64,000 nt of DNA, taken from assembly GCA_029564115.1 (NCBI GenBank), contig JAKQQP010000267.1, positions 62,001 to 126,000 on the forward strand. Direction: 5' to 3'. Each line of letters begins with the position of its first letter. Position 1 is the first letter of the stretch. A program made the translations under genes and the position numbers. Below, piece after piece: positions 50,922-59,244 of this stretch. The notes under the pieces were generated by a model. The model was not told the DNA's origin. It worked only from the letters and a program-made list of their open reading frames with translations, and searched no databases. The DNA comes from Candidatus Rifleibacteriota bacterium (GTDB lineage: Bacteria; Riflebacteria; Ozemobacteria; Ozemobacterales; Ozemobacteraceae).

Positions 50922-52499
50922 CTATTGGTCTGAATATTTGCCGTCGATCGATCTGATCGTGTGTGGGTTGCTGCCAGGTATCTGCAGGTCTTCAGGCAGC
51001 CTCGTCTGTCTGACGTTATCATAACAATGAATGGCAGTAAAGCGCTTTATAGCTGCCGGCATGCCGAAAAAACCGAATCCGGGCTGATTGGAAGCGGGAA
51101 AGCAACCGCCAGAGGCCTGTGCAGTGGTCGGCCCGAAGGGTGATGGCAGGCGGTCGTCGAGTAGTCTGGCGCATTTCTGGCGGCAGAGTGGGGCTATCTG
51201 CCTGTAAATATGGTCGTCGGCACCGGAAATGTCAGAATACAGGCTCAGACTGTTGAGATTATCAAGTTGGTTTACCGCTGCAGCAAACTGTGTGTCGTTT
51301 TCGAGGGTTACAAAAAGGATCGCGGGGCCGAAAGCCTCATCCTGAAGCTGTGCCGCCTTTTGCAGCCATGTTTTGATGTCAAGATGCAGAATCGTGTAAG
51401 GGTGCAGAAAAGGTGTCGGCTGGTAAAATTCTTTACGGGTAATTTTGCGCGCTCCCAGCCTGATGAAGTGAGAAAGCTGCGAATCGAGATTTCGCGCCGT
51501 CACGTCAGACAGCAGGGGTTTGCTGCTGGCAGCATTGAACTCATCGACCATCGCCCGGATGAGTGTTGAAGATTCCTTGTTTTCGACGAGAAAGACTATG
51601 CCGGGTTTATGGCATGTCTGGCCCTCGTTTAATCTGACGCTGTCGCTCAATTGCCTGGCTATCTGATTTTTTTGTTCGTTGACCGCTCCCGGAAGCAGAA
51701 CTACCGGGTTAGGACCGCTCATACCGATGAAAGAAAGATTGCCGGCATGGTCTGCGCTCTCTTTGAGAAGCATGCCTGCTTTTTTGCTGCCCGTAAATGC
51801 TATGGCTCCGATCATCGGGTGGGCGGCCAGGCGAAGACCAAGATCACTGGTGGTGTCAAAGAAAAACTGAAACATAAAGCCAGGCAGTTCAAGCTGACTG
51901 ACAATCTGGCTGATAATTTTTGCCAGCTTGTAGCTGGTCAGAGGCAAAGCCGGGTTTGCTTTGGCAATGATTGAGTTGCCTGATACGATCGCACACGCAA
52001 AGTCATTGCCTCCGCATGAATTCAGACTGAACGGGTTGCAGGCCGGCCCGAAGATGACGACGGGGCCGGGAAGGGGGCCGCGGATCGACCTGACGTTGCT
52101 GCGCGTATCGATTGTGGCATCGCGCCAGGTGCGGTTAAGGCAAAATTTTGCTGCTTCGTCGAGCTGTTGCAGCATGATCGAAAATTCCTGCTCTACCAGG
52201 AAGGGGCTGTAATTCAGCCCTGTTTCTATGTGAGCGGTTTGGCAGAGCTCTTCGGCATTTTGCTTTAAAGCGTCGCACAGAGCTTGTAGAAAGTCAGATC
52301 TTTGCGTAAATGAGACTTGTTGAAGACTTTCGCGACCAGCCTTTTCAGCCTGCAGCATTTCATCGATATCAAGAAAACTCGATACGGGGAAGCTGTCTGG
52401 CAACTGTTTGCCTGAAATCGGGTTGATGGCTTTGAAGGATGAGACTGGAAAGCTGGCCTCACGCCACTCCCCGTTGACCAGTATCGGGTGATGAACCAT
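50922..52499 (-). CDS. Aldehyde dehydrogenase (ketoglutarate-semialdehyde-dehydrogenase-like), general-base Glu replaced
   Basis: 525 residues. Similar to the NADP+-dependent alpha-ketoglutarate semialdehyde dehydrogenase branch of the ALDH superfamily: GPACNPFSLNSCGGNDFACA and SGNSIIAKANPALPLTS (cofactor region), IGAIAFTGSKKAG, and the nucleophile Cys296 in NEGQTCHKPG. In the branch motif that usually reads (A/G)E(M/L)(S/G)xxNP, the Glu that activates water is Gly259 here (LSFIGMSGPNP; codon GGT). So simple aldehyde oxidation is doubtful; a thioester-transferring or degenerate function is possible. Start ATG at 52499 (MVHHPILVNG) preceded by AAGGAG. It pairs with the siroheme protein gene downstream. 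Confidence 0.85.
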   Translation of the reverse strand: MVHHPILVNGEWREASFPVSSFKAINPISGKQLPDSFPVSSFLDIDEMLQAEKAGRESLQQVSFTQRSDFLQALCDALKQNAEELCQTAHIETGLNYSPFLVEQEFSIMLQQLDEAAKFCLNRTWRDATIDTRSNVRSIRGPLPGPVVIFGPACNPFSLNSCGGNDFACAIVSGNSIIAKANPALPLTSYKLAKIISQIVSQLELPGFMFQFFFDTTSDLGLRLAAHPMIGAIAFTGSKKAGMLLKESADHAGNLSFIGMSGPNPVVLLPGAVNEQKNQIARQLSDSVRLNEGQTCHKPGIVFLVENKESSTLIRAMVDEFNAASSKPLLSDVTARNLDSQLSHFIRLGARKITRKEFYQPTPFLHPYTILHLDIKTWLQKAAQLQDEAFGPAILFVTLENDTQFAAAVNQLDNLNSLSLYSDISGADDHIYRQIAPLCRQKCARLLDDRLPSPFGPTTAQASGGCFPASNQPGFGFFGMPAAIKRFTAIHCYDNVRQTRLPEDLQIPGSNPHTIRSIDGKYSDQ

Positions 52500-52591
52500 A
52501 TCCTGCTCCTTGCATGTCTTGAAACTTAGCCCGTTGAGAATCTCACAACTCCAGACGGCGGCCATTTTCAAGCCGGTTTGTTTGAATATAA

Positions 52592-52621
52592 AAGAGATTG
52601 TATCAGAAGATACAATCTCTT
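52592..52621 (-). terminator. Terminator hairpin at the end of the lspA-lgt operon
   Basis: Perfect 13-bp stem (52592-52604 with 52609-52621) with loop AGAA on the plus strand, followed on the minus strand by a weak TTTATATT tract. About 100 nt beyond the HAMP gene stop. Confidence 0.7.
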
Positions 52622-52722
52622 AAAACAGTTTTGCTCAAAATCACCGGACAAATGCCAGGAGTTAGTGTTATTGCCTTATTCGCCGTATTTTGTGCGACAC
52701 AAAGACTTATAAAAGATAGTTG

Positions 52723-53352
52723 TCAGGCCGAGACCCGGTCATTTTCGGCCTGGTTGTCAGTATGCCCGTCATCGATTTTGAAGCCACTGGTGACGAGTCT
52801 CAGCTCTTCTGTGACGGCATGAAGGTCGCGGGCAATTTCTTCGAAAGATTCGGGGTTCAGACTCTTTTTATCAATTTTTTCGCGCAGGCGATTATTTGTC
52901 GCTACCAGTTTTTCGATCACTTCGCGGTCTTTGGCGACCATTTTGCATAATGATTCCGACATCTGGTTGAACGCTTCCTGGAGATCTTTGAGTTCATCGC
53001 CGTGTCGCAGTTGAATCTGCTGGGTAAGGTCGCCAGAAGCTATCATCTTCGTTGTCTCTTCAAGTCGAAAGACGGGCCCCGCAATCTTGTGTGAGACAAA
53101 TATCGATAAAATGGCTATGGCCAGAATGAAAACGACTATCCATCGCATCAGAATGCTGTTGACCGTGTCGAATATGTCTGAAAGCTTGTCGAGGGTCAGG
53201 TCGGGAGTGTTGGCGATTCGACTCCATGAAGTGTGGTAGATGATCCAGCCGACGCCAAAAGCTACCAGAAGCATGGTTGAGATGATGATGCCCATGTATC
53301 TGAGTTGTAGACCGGTTTTGATCAGGTAAGTTCGCCTTCGATGCTTGTTCAT
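52723..53352 (-). CDS. HAMP-domain membrane protein without output domain
   Basis: 209 residues. Two transmembrane helices (GIIISTMLLVAFGVGWIIYH near 20-40; MRWIVVFILAIAILSIFVSH near 70-95), separated by a short periplasmic loop. A HAMP linker follows immediately (KIAGPVFRLEETTKMIASGD then LRHGDELKDLQEAFNQM), then a coiled coil of about 60 residues. No kinase, cyclase or methyl-accepting domain follows, so it may signal by contact or be an envelope stress sensor subunit. ATG with GGAG six bases upstream, just after the pilin-like gene stop. Confidence 0.8.
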   Translation of the reverse strand: MNKHRRRTYLIKTGLQLRYMGIIISTMLLVAFGVGWIIYHTSWSRIANTPDLTLDKLSDIFDTVNSILMRWIVVFILAIAILSIFVSHKIAGPVFRLEETTKMIASGDLTQQIQLRHGDELKDLQEAFNQMSESLCKMVAKDREVIEKLVATNNRLREKIDKKSLNPESFEEIARDLHAVTEELRLVTSGFKIDDGHTDNQAENDRVSA

Positions 53353-53353
53353 G

Positions 53354-53725
53354 TTATTCTCCGCTGGTGTGAACGGTGCAGATAACCCTGCCGCGTTCGT
53401 CAAATTTGTATTCGCCTCTGTCGGGGCAAAGTCTGATTTCGATTAAAAAGCCTTTTTCTTTGAGAGTGTCGAGGTCTACTTTTTTGCCGCGTTCGATTAT
53501 GCTGCGGGTGTTGTTAACATCGTATTCTTCTACCGCTGCCTGGATTTTTTGACGTATTTCACGGCATGAAATACTGTAAATGCCGGACTGCATGTTGAGA
53601 AACTGCGGGAAAAAGATGAAGATCGACACCAGCAGCCCGAATAGAATGAATACTATGGCATATAAGGCAATACTGCCGCCTCTGTTTTGGCCATGTAAAA
53701 TGTTTTTGTTCAAGTTTTCCTGCAT
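53354..53725 (-). CDS. Pilin-like membrane protein lacking a prepilin cleavage motif
   Basis: 123 residues: basic N-terminus, one transmembrane helix (SIALYAIVFILFGLLVSIFI), and a soluble part shaped like a minor pseudopilin head: ISCREIRQKIQAAVEEYDVN, LKEKGFLIEIRLCPDRGEYK, and an end RGRVICTVHTSG that mirrors the CPxGGxYxxxxxGxVxCxxHG ending of many pilin-like proteins. The G|F-x-x-x-E cleavage site is missing, so it would not be processed by prepilin peptidase. Unknown role; expressed with lspA, lgt and rluD. Confidence 0.68.
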   Translation of the reverse strand: MQENLNKNILHGQNRGGSIALYAIVFILFGLLVSIFIFFPQFLNMQSGIYSISCREIRQKIQAAVEEYDVNNTRSIIERGKKVDLDTLKEKGFLIEIRLCPDRGEYKFDERGRVICTVHTSGE

Positions 53726-53785
53726 CGGAATATTCCTGTTTTACAAAGTCTGTGGTTTTATAATCGGCAGATTTATTGTAACAGA

Positions 53786-54721
53786 TCAGTCTGAATCTGC
53801 CGGGGCTTCGTTGCGCAGCTTGTCGAGCATCTGCTCGAATCTTGGCGGCAGAGGTGCTTCCAGTTCAAGTGTCTTGCCGGTAACCGGGTGCTTCAATACC
53901 AGTCGGTAGCTGTGAAGAAAGTGTTCGGCTTTTTTGCCCTGCCGTTTGCCCCCGTAAGTGACATCGCCAAGCAGTGGGTGTTTGGTGAACGCCATGTGCA
54001 CACGAATCTGGTGGGTTCTGCCGGTGAGAATTTTCACTTTTACAAGAGTTGCGCCCTTGAGGTATTCCATGACCTCAAAGTTGCTGATCGCCATTCTGCC
54101 TTTTTCAGCAGAGGTGGCTTTCATTCTTTTGCGATGAATTTTATCCCGTTCGATGGCTACTTCGATGCGCCCTTTGCGGTTGACTATATGCCCCTGAATT
54201 ATTGCGATGTACTCTTTTTCGAGTTCGTGGCCGGCAAAAGCTTCGGCAAGCTTTTTATGCACTTCACGCGATTTTGCGAGAATCATGACCCCGGAGGTGT
54301 CTTTGTCGAGGCGATGCACGACACCGGGGCGGGTCGGGGCTCCGACTGGACTGAGTTTGGTGTGACCGAGCAGAGCGGAGACGACGGTAGTCGTTTCTTT
54401 GCCGGCACCGGGGTGAACGACCAGCCCGGCAGGTTTGTTGATCGCTATAAGGTAACAGTCTTCATACAGAATCGGAAAATCAAGTGAAGTGGCCTTTATT
54501 TCGGAATCAACTTCGTCGGGGCGAAAAACTATCTCTATTTTCTCGCCACCTTTAATTTTAAGGCCGGGTTTTACCAGCTGGTTGTCGACTTTAATTTCGC
54601 CGTTTTTCAGCATTTCCTGGGCAAGGGTTCGAGATACTGAACCGAATTTTCTGTTGATCGCCAGGTCAACGCGCAATCCGGCATATTCTGGCTCTACTGA
54701 CCAGGTTTCATGTTTGCTCAT
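53786..54721 (-). CDS. rluD: Ribosomal large-subunit pseudouridine synthase (RluD family)
   Basis: Makes pseudouridines in 23S rRNA (helix 69 for RluD proper). N-terminal S4 RNA-binding domain (about 10-75, LAQEMLKNGEIKVDNQLVKP) and a synthase domain with the catalytic Asp in GVVHRLDKDTSGVMILAK, then ILTGRTHQIRVHMAF and GDVTYGGKRQG. 311 residues. ATG overlaps the lgt stop by 4 nt. lspA-rluD adjacency is common in many bacteria. Separation of RluD from RluC/RluB-type relatives by eye rests on the S4 domain and context. Confidence 0.93.
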   Translation of the reverse strand: MSKHETWSVEPEYAGLRVDLAINRKFGSVSRTLAQEMLKNGEIKVDNQLVKPGLKIKGGEKIEIVFRPDEVDSEIKATSLDFPILYEDCYLIAINKPAGLVVHPGAGKETTTVVSALLGHTKLSPVGAPTRPGVVHRLDKDTSGVMILAKSREVHKKLAEAFAGHELEKEYIAIIQGHIVNRKGRIEVAIERDKIHRKRMKATSAEKGRMAISNFEVMEYLKGATLVKVKILTGRTHQIRVHMAFTKHPLLGDVTYGGKRQGKKAEHFLHSYRLVLKHPVTGKTLELEAPLPPRFEQMLDKLRNEAPADSD

Positions 54722-55497
54722 TTGTTTTTGTCTCCGCTGCCAGCATTGTAATTGTAACAGTATACCACTACCAGACAGGCTATGGCCATAAGAACAGTTG
54801 CGCCAAGCTGTGACGGCGAAAGATGCATGGCTGTGTAAAAACCACCTCGGTCGTCGTCGCGCCAGAATTCTATCAGAAAACGCCAGAGAGAGTAAGCGGC
54901 AAGATAGAGACCTGACAGTATCCCGGGTCTGAGCCTCTGTCCGGTGATTTTTTTATGCAACAGAAGATTGCTCACAGCACCGGCAGCGACAAGAAAAATA
55001 CTCTCATACAGCTGGGTCGGGTGACGATAACAGCCTGGCGGGTCTTCGGGCAGGCGGTATATGCTGATCATATCAGTTGCAGCGCCGTAGCAACAATTGT
55101 TCAACAGGCAGCCAAGTCGGCCGATAGCGTGGCCAAAGGCCAGCGGCGGGATTAGGCAGTCGAAAGTCGCGGCCACGGGTAACTTTTTGCGGCGCAGATA
55201 AATCAGCAGCCCAACTGCAGCTGCCGCAAAACCGCCGAAAAATACCAGGCCGCCTTCGTGCAGTGCTGCGTAGTCTGCAAATGAAGAAAACTGGTGCGGA
55301 AAAAGTACTATATAAAGTATTCTGGCTCCGGCGATCCCGCAGATCGATAGAATCAGCATGAGGTCAACCAGATCTGGGCAGGTAATGCCGGTTTTCCGGC
55401 AGTTGATCTTGAATAGCCATATGCCGAGAAGAAGGGCCAGCAGCATGAGAATGCCGTATGTATAGTATGGAAGCTGTAGAGCTGCTGAAAATCGCAT
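54718..55497 (-). CDS. lgt: Prolipoprotein diacylglyceryl transferase, copy A
   Basis: Transfers diacylglycerol from phosphatidylglycerol to the lipobox Cys of prolipoproteins. 259 residues, about seven transmembrane helices. Family motifs: LHEGGLVFFGGFAAA, IGRLGCLLNNCCYG (the Arg of the GRxG motif), HPTQLYESIF and RFLIEFWRDDDRG (Arg/Glu near the end). The His of E. coli Lgt (H103, in SFHGG) is Phe here (VFFGG). It starts 2 nt after the second lgt gene. Two lgt genes side by side are unusual. Copy B differs in the same loop (TFYGS). Confidence 0.88.
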   Translation of the reverse strand: MRFSAALQLPYYTYGILMLLALLLGIWLFKINCRKTGITCPDLVDLMLILSICGIAGARILYIVLFPHQFSSFADYAALHEGGLVFFGGFAAAAVGLLIYLRRKKLPVAATFDCLIPPLAFGHAIGRLGCLLNNCCYGAATDMISIYRLPEDPPGCYRHPTQLYESIFLVAAGAVSNLLLHKKITGQRLRPGILSGLYLAAYSLWRFLIEFWRDDDRGGFYTAMHLSPSQLGATVLMAIACLVVVYCYNYNAGSGDKNK

Positions 55498-55499
55498 CT

Positions 55500-56285
55500 T
55501 CAGGAAGCCTGATCGAGACTGATCGCCGACTGGTCGGGCAATATGCGCAATTTGCAGCTGCGATCGATCAGTTTCCAGGTGATTATTGCGGCACAGATCG
55601 CCCCTATTCCGATGAGCTGTGAAAGCTTCAGGCCAAGAAAAACTTCGGGGTTTTCGGCCCGCAGAAATTCGATGAAAAATCTGAAAAAGCCATACAAAGC
55701 CATGCAGGCAAGAAAAACCTCGCCGTAATTGCGTCTGAATCGTCGCAAATAATGCAGCGCTCCCCAGATTATCAGGGCTGCCAGAGATTCATAAAGCTGT
55801 GTGGGGTGCTGTATGCCCGGGCCGGCATGTTCAAAATGAAATCCCCACGGGTAGCTGCAGGCGATGCCGTAGCAGCAACCGTTGAAAAAGCAGCCAAGGC
55901 GGGCCAGCATTATTCCAGCCGGCAGGCCGAAACCGATGCAGTCCATCGTTTGCCAGAAGGGTATTTTGCGAGCCTTGAGATAGAGCAGATCAAAAATAAA
56001 GCTGCTTATTACCGAACCGTAAAAGGTTAAGCCGCCCTGTTCAAAGGCGAAAAAGTCTGAGAAAGTCAGCTTTTCCGGATTATACTCGAGAAGAAAAAGC
56101 AGCCTTGAACCCAGAACGCCAACAATCAGCTGAATTATCAGCATGTCGAAAATAGCTTCGTGGTTGAGGCCGCTTTTGCGTGCTTCGCGCAGGATAAGAA
56201 TGGTGCCGAGACTGTAACCGGCCGCGATCAGCAACCCATATGTGTAGACGTTGAACCAGGGAGTTGAAAACAGTATGGGATACAT
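55500..56285 (-). CDS. lgt: Prolipoprotein diacylglyceryl transferase, copy B
   Basis: 261 residues, seven-helix Lgt. Motifs: FNVYTYGLLIAAGYSLG (N-terminal Tyr region), FEQGGLTFYGSVISSF, LARLGCFFNGCCYG (typical GRxGCFxxGCCYG type), QHPTQLYESLAAL, and RFFIEFLRAENPEV. Identity with copy A is partial, so the two are paralogues rather than a recent duplication. It lies 8 nt after lspA. Either copy could be the essential enzyme; the other may have another lipid or protein substrate. Confidence 0.9.
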   Translation of the reverse strand: MYPILFSTPWFNVYTYGLLIAAGYSLGTILILREARKSGLNHEAIFDMLIIQLIVGVLGSRLLFLLEYNPEKLTFSDFFAFEQGGLTFYGSVISSFIFDLLYLKARKIPFWQTMDCIGFGLPAGIMLARLGCFFNGCCYGIACSYPWGFHFEHAGPGIQHPTQLYESLAALIIWGALHYLRRFRRNYGEVFLACMALYGFFRFFIEFLRAENPEVFLGLKLSQLIGIGAICAAIITWKLIDRSCKLRILPDQSAISLDQAS

Positions 56286-56293
56286 GGCCCGAC

Positions 56294-56908
56294 TCAGGCC
56301 GCTGATGCCGTGAGACCTTCGGTGTCAGGCTCTTCATCTGCTTCTTCTTCAGGACTGAGGAAAAAGATGTCGACGAACAGCATGAAGACGCCCAGATCGA
56401 TGGCAATGTCAGCCACATTGAATACCGGAAAGTCGAATGAACCAAAATGAAACAGAAAGAAGTCGATGACAAAGCCGTAACAGACACGGTCATAAAGATT
56501 GCCGATAGCTCCACCAACCAGAAGAGCAAGTGCCCAGCGGGTCAAACGCTCTTCTTCAGGGAGCTTGAGGCTGTAATAAGCTATTATGACAATCATGGTC
56601 ACAGCCATTAAAATGGGCGGCAGACGCCAGTCTGGAAACCAGCCGAAGGCTACACCCGGGTTTTTGACGAAGGTGAGAGTGAAGAAATCGTCTAAGACGT
56701 TCACTGGCAGAATGTGCGAATTGTTGACCACTATCATTTTGCTGAGACGATCGACGACGAAAAACAAAAAGGCATACAGCAGGACGGAAGGTGAGCGCAG
56801 GTGGTAACCCAGATTTCTGATTACAAACAATGGATAAACCGCCAGTGTATATAGCCCCGTAAACAGGTAGGTTGCTGTCCAGACCAGTGCGTTGCTGATA
56901 AGTTTCAT
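56294..56908 (-). CDS. lspA: Lipoprotein signal peptidase LspA (signal peptidase II)
   Basis: Aspartyl protease that removes lipoprotein signal peptides after Lgt action. Active-site motifs: LVGGAIGNLYDRVCYGFVID (first Asp) and FPVFNVADIAIDLGV (second Asp). 204 residues with an N-terminal extension containing an extra helix (WTATYLFTGLYTLAVYPLFV), longer than the usual ~160, and an acidic C-terminal tail. Start ATG at 56908 (MKLISNALVW) with GGGA five bases upstream; the frame continues to 56938 but without a better site. First gene of an operon with two lgt copies. Confidence 0.93.
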   Translation of the reverse strand: MKLISNALVWTATYLFTGLYTLAVYPLFVIRNLGYHLRSPSVLLYAFLFFVVDRLSKMIVVNNSHILPVNVLDDFFTLTFVKNPGVAFGWFPDWRLPPILMAVTMIVIIAYYSLKLPEEERLTRWALALLVGGAIGNLYDRVCYGFVIDFFLFHFGSFDFPVFNVADIAIDLGVFMLFVDIFFLSPEEEADEEPDTEGLTASAA

Positions 56909-57019
56909 AGTTTCCCTGAAAATAAGATAACGATTCAAATCTTCAACCTATTCGGCAGGTTCCACATATTTTTGAACGAAAAAATGAGAAATATTAAAAA
57001 CTAATGACCGGGCTTCGCT

Positions 57020-57049
57020 TTGCCGATAAACCAAAGGTATCAGTATAAG
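57020..57049 (+). promoter_or_regulatory. Putative promoter for the di-haem lipoprotein
   Basis: TTGCCG (57020-57025), 18-nt spacer, TATAAG (57044-57049), about 30 nt before the ATG. Confidence 0.4.
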
Positions 57050-57078
57050 ACATTGAATCTGGAGGTCACAGATCTTTT

Positions 57079-58122
57079 ATGAAGTCTTACCGTCGCCTGC
57101 ATGAACATTCATGGCTGTTTCTGATCGTGCTTACAGCAATAACGGTCTTTACGGCAGGGTGTTCTTCGAGTTCTTCCAGTTCCGGTGGCAACGTCAACCC
57201 TCTCGGAGCTTATCAAGGTACCGGCAATTCGACCGGTCTGATTACCGATGGTACGGTTCAGAACCCCGGCCAGATTTCGTCGCCGATCGTTTCGGTTCCG
57301 ACACAGCCCGGCGGAATCGATGGGCATGACAATGCTCCTCTTCTTGATAACATGCATCCTGGCTGGCAGCAGGCTTCCTGTTTAAGCTGTCACAACGATA
57401 CTACCCGTAACCCTGATCACAACTACACTGATGACAAACTTTGTTATCTCTGTCATGGCACCAACGGGCTTCCGGGCTTCGGTGACAACATTCCGCCGGT
57501 TATTTCGGGTGTAGTGACTGCGCCCCTCGCCAATTCGGTGACCATCAACTGGAAAAGTGACGAAGAATGCATCAGTCGTCTTGTTCTCAAGACTCTTGGC
57601 GGCGATCGTCTCGAATTTCCCGTGAGCACCACCTACAAGACCAGTCATAAATACGAAATCAATGGTCTGGTCGAAAAAACAACCTACAATTTTGAGCTGA
57701 TCTGCACCGACAAGAGCGGCAACCGAACAACCACCCAGACCTTCGGAGTGCTCTCTTTCACTACGCTGGACAAGACGCCAGCTCTTTCAACTTCAGGGGA
57801 TGATGGATCTGGAGAAGTTCCGCCGGATACAAACCCCGTGCAGTTCTTCAGCAGCATCAAAATCGAAGAAAGCGGTGCTTTCAAATCTAAAGTCAGCTTT
57901 GGAGTGCTGAAGCCGGCCCGCTGCATCATTTACTTTGTCGACAAAGAAACCAATACACTCGCTGATGACGTCGATGTTGGCGTTGTAAACTCCAGCTACA
58001 GCGGTATTATCGGTTCGTTCCAGCCTTCGAAAACTTACTCGGCCTGGATCGAAGCTGTCGTATCGGATACTGGTGAAGAATATCAGACCGGAAAATATGA
58101 CTTTACGACTGAGGCATTCTGA
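57079..58122 (+). CDS. Lipoprotein with two CxxCH haem-binding sites and FnIII-like domains
   Basis: 347 residues. Lipoprotein signal with lipobox FTAGC (Cys28) followed by a Ser-rich tether. Residues ~85-130 form a small multihaem-like module: CLSCH (Cys101) and CYLCH (Cys122), with conserved His in MHPGW and DHNY as possible distal ligands. The rest is two FnIII-like modules (IPPVISGVVTAPLANSVTIN ... YEINGLVEKTTYNFELICTD; a second from about 255). Suggests a surface or periplasmic electron-transfer lipoprotein. GGAGGT is present but 12 bases from the ATG. A terminator follows. Confidence 0.8.
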   Translation: MKSYRRLHEHSWLFLIVLTAITVFTAGCSSSSSSSGGNVNPLGAYQGTGNSTGLITDGTVQNPGQISSPIVSVPTQPGGIDGHDNAPLLDNMHPGWQQASCLSCHNDTTRNPDHNYTDDKLCYLCHGTNGLPGFGDNIPPVISGVVTAPLANSVTINWKSDEECISRLVLKTLGGDRLEFPVSTTYKTSHKYEINGLVEKTTYNFELICTDKSGNRTTTQTFGVLSFTTLDKTPALSTSGDDGSGEVPPDTNPVQFFSSIKIEESGAFKSKVSFGVLKPARCIIYFVDKETNTLADDVDVGVVNSSYSGIIGSFQPSKTYSAWIEAVVSDTGEEYQTGKYDFTTEAF

Positions 58123-58159
58123 TATTAACGCCTGAATCCTGGTAGATCTTGACCTTACC

Positions 58160-58190
58160 GCCTCTCCGTGTGGAGAGGCTTTTTCTTTTT
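58160..58190 (+). terminator. Rho-independent terminator after the di-haem lipoprotein
   Basis: Eight-bp stem GCCTCTCC/GGAGAGGC with GTGT loop (58160-58179), then TTTTTCTTTTT. Confidence 0.9.
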
Positions 58191-58334
58191 GGCCGGTGAA
58201 GATCGCAGAGCGTTTTGGTCAGAATAGGCGCATGGGCCACAGCGACAGATCTGTACTGTTCCGCCAGGGGCATGGCAAGTTGCTCGTTTGCCATGAAAAA
58301 CAGAAAAAAGGTTTGCTTTTGCCCCATGTTCTTC

Positions 58335-58366
58335 TTGAAACTGGTTTTTAAATCTGGTATAACCAG
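58335..58366 (+). promoter_or_regulatory. accD promoter with overlapping inverted repeat (candidate operator)
   Basis: TTGAAA (58335-58340), 17-nt spacer, TATAAC (58358-58363). The spacer and -10 are embedded in CTGGTT...AACCAG (58341-58346 and 58361-58366), with a further CTGGTAT copy in between, so a repressor could block this promoter. The 140 bases before it (58191-58334) show nothing else recognisable. Confidence 0.6.
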
Positions 58367-58408
58367 AATTTATGACAAATAATTCATTTTTACTACTGGC
58401 GGTAACCA

Positions 58409-59233
58409 ATGGGATGGTTTGATAAACTTACCCGCCCCAGACGGGAAGCCCCTTCCGACCTCTGGAAAAAGTGTCCGGCGTGTAACGAAACTTTGCTGAT
58501 AAAAGATCTGGCTAAAAACCTCTATCTTTGCAGCAAGTGTGACAACCATCTGCGCATGCCCCTCTGGGATAGAATCGCTCTTCTCACTGACGACAACTCT
58601 TTTGTCGAGATCAACCAGGACATGCGTTCTATCGACCCGTTGAATTTTGTTGATTCAAAACCTTACCCAGAACGCCTGGCAGAGGCGATAAAGAAGACCG
58701 ATGTCAACGAGGCGGTGGCCACAGGCAGAGCTTCGTTGAATGGTCGAAAAATTTTTCTGGGAGTTATGAACTTTGAATTCATGGGCGGCAGCATGGGCTC
58801 AGTCGTAGGTGAAAAGCTCACTGAACTTATCGAAGCCGGTGCCAGGGAAAAGGTGCCGGTGCTGGTCGTTTCTGCCAGCGGTGGTGCCCGCATGCAGGAG
58901 GGCATATTTTCGCTGATGCAGATGGCCAAAACCTCAGCCGCCGTTAAGCGACTGAATGAAGCTGCCGTGCCCTTTATCTCGGTCATGACCGACCCGACTA
59001 CCGGCGGTGTTTCTGCAAGTTTCGCCAGTCTTGGCGATGTGAATATTGCTGAACCCGGCGCTCTGGTCGGTTTTGCTGGCCCCAGGGTCATTGAACAGAC
59101 GATTCGCCAGAAACTGCCAGAGGGCTTTCAGCGCTCCAAATTTCTGCTTGAACATGGTATGCTTGATTGTGTCGTTCATCGCCGCGTTCTCAAGAATACT
59201 GTCGCGAGAATTCTGCGACTGCTGGTCGCCTGA
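58409..59233 (+). CDS. accD: Acetyl-CoA carboxylase carboxyltransferase subunit beta
   Basis: With AccA, transfers CO2 from carboxybiotin to acetyl-CoA to make malonyl-CoA, the first step of fatty-acid synthesis. N-terminal zinc ribbon Cys22-x2-Cys-x15-Cys-x2-Cys (CPACNE ... CSKC), then a crotonase-fold carboxyltransferase with NFEFMGGSMGSVVGEK, SASGGARMQEGIFSLMQM and TDPTTGGVSASFASLGD. 274 residues. The ATG has only a weak GGCGGT upstream. It is followed 11 nt later by accA. Confidence 0.97.
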   Translation: MGWFDKLTRPRREAPSDLWKKCPACNETLLIKDLAKNLYLCSKCDNHLRMPLWDRIALLTDDNSFVEINQDMRSIDPLNFVDSKPYPERLAEAIKKTDVNEAVATGRASLNGRKIFLGVMNFEFMGGSMGSVVGEKLTELIEAGAREKVPVLVVSASGGARMQEGIFSLMQMAKTSAAVKRLNEAAVPFISVMTDPTTGGVSASFASLGDVNIAEPGALVGFAGPRVIEQTIRQKLPEGFQRSKFLLEHGMLDCVVHRRVLKNTVARILRLLVA

Positions 59234-59244
59234 CGGGGGGCAAA

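Noticed and set aside
58103..58409. Small minus-strand open frames between the di-haem lipoprotein and accD
   Set aside because: They overlap a terminator and a promoter, lack ribosome sites and have no protein-like pattern.
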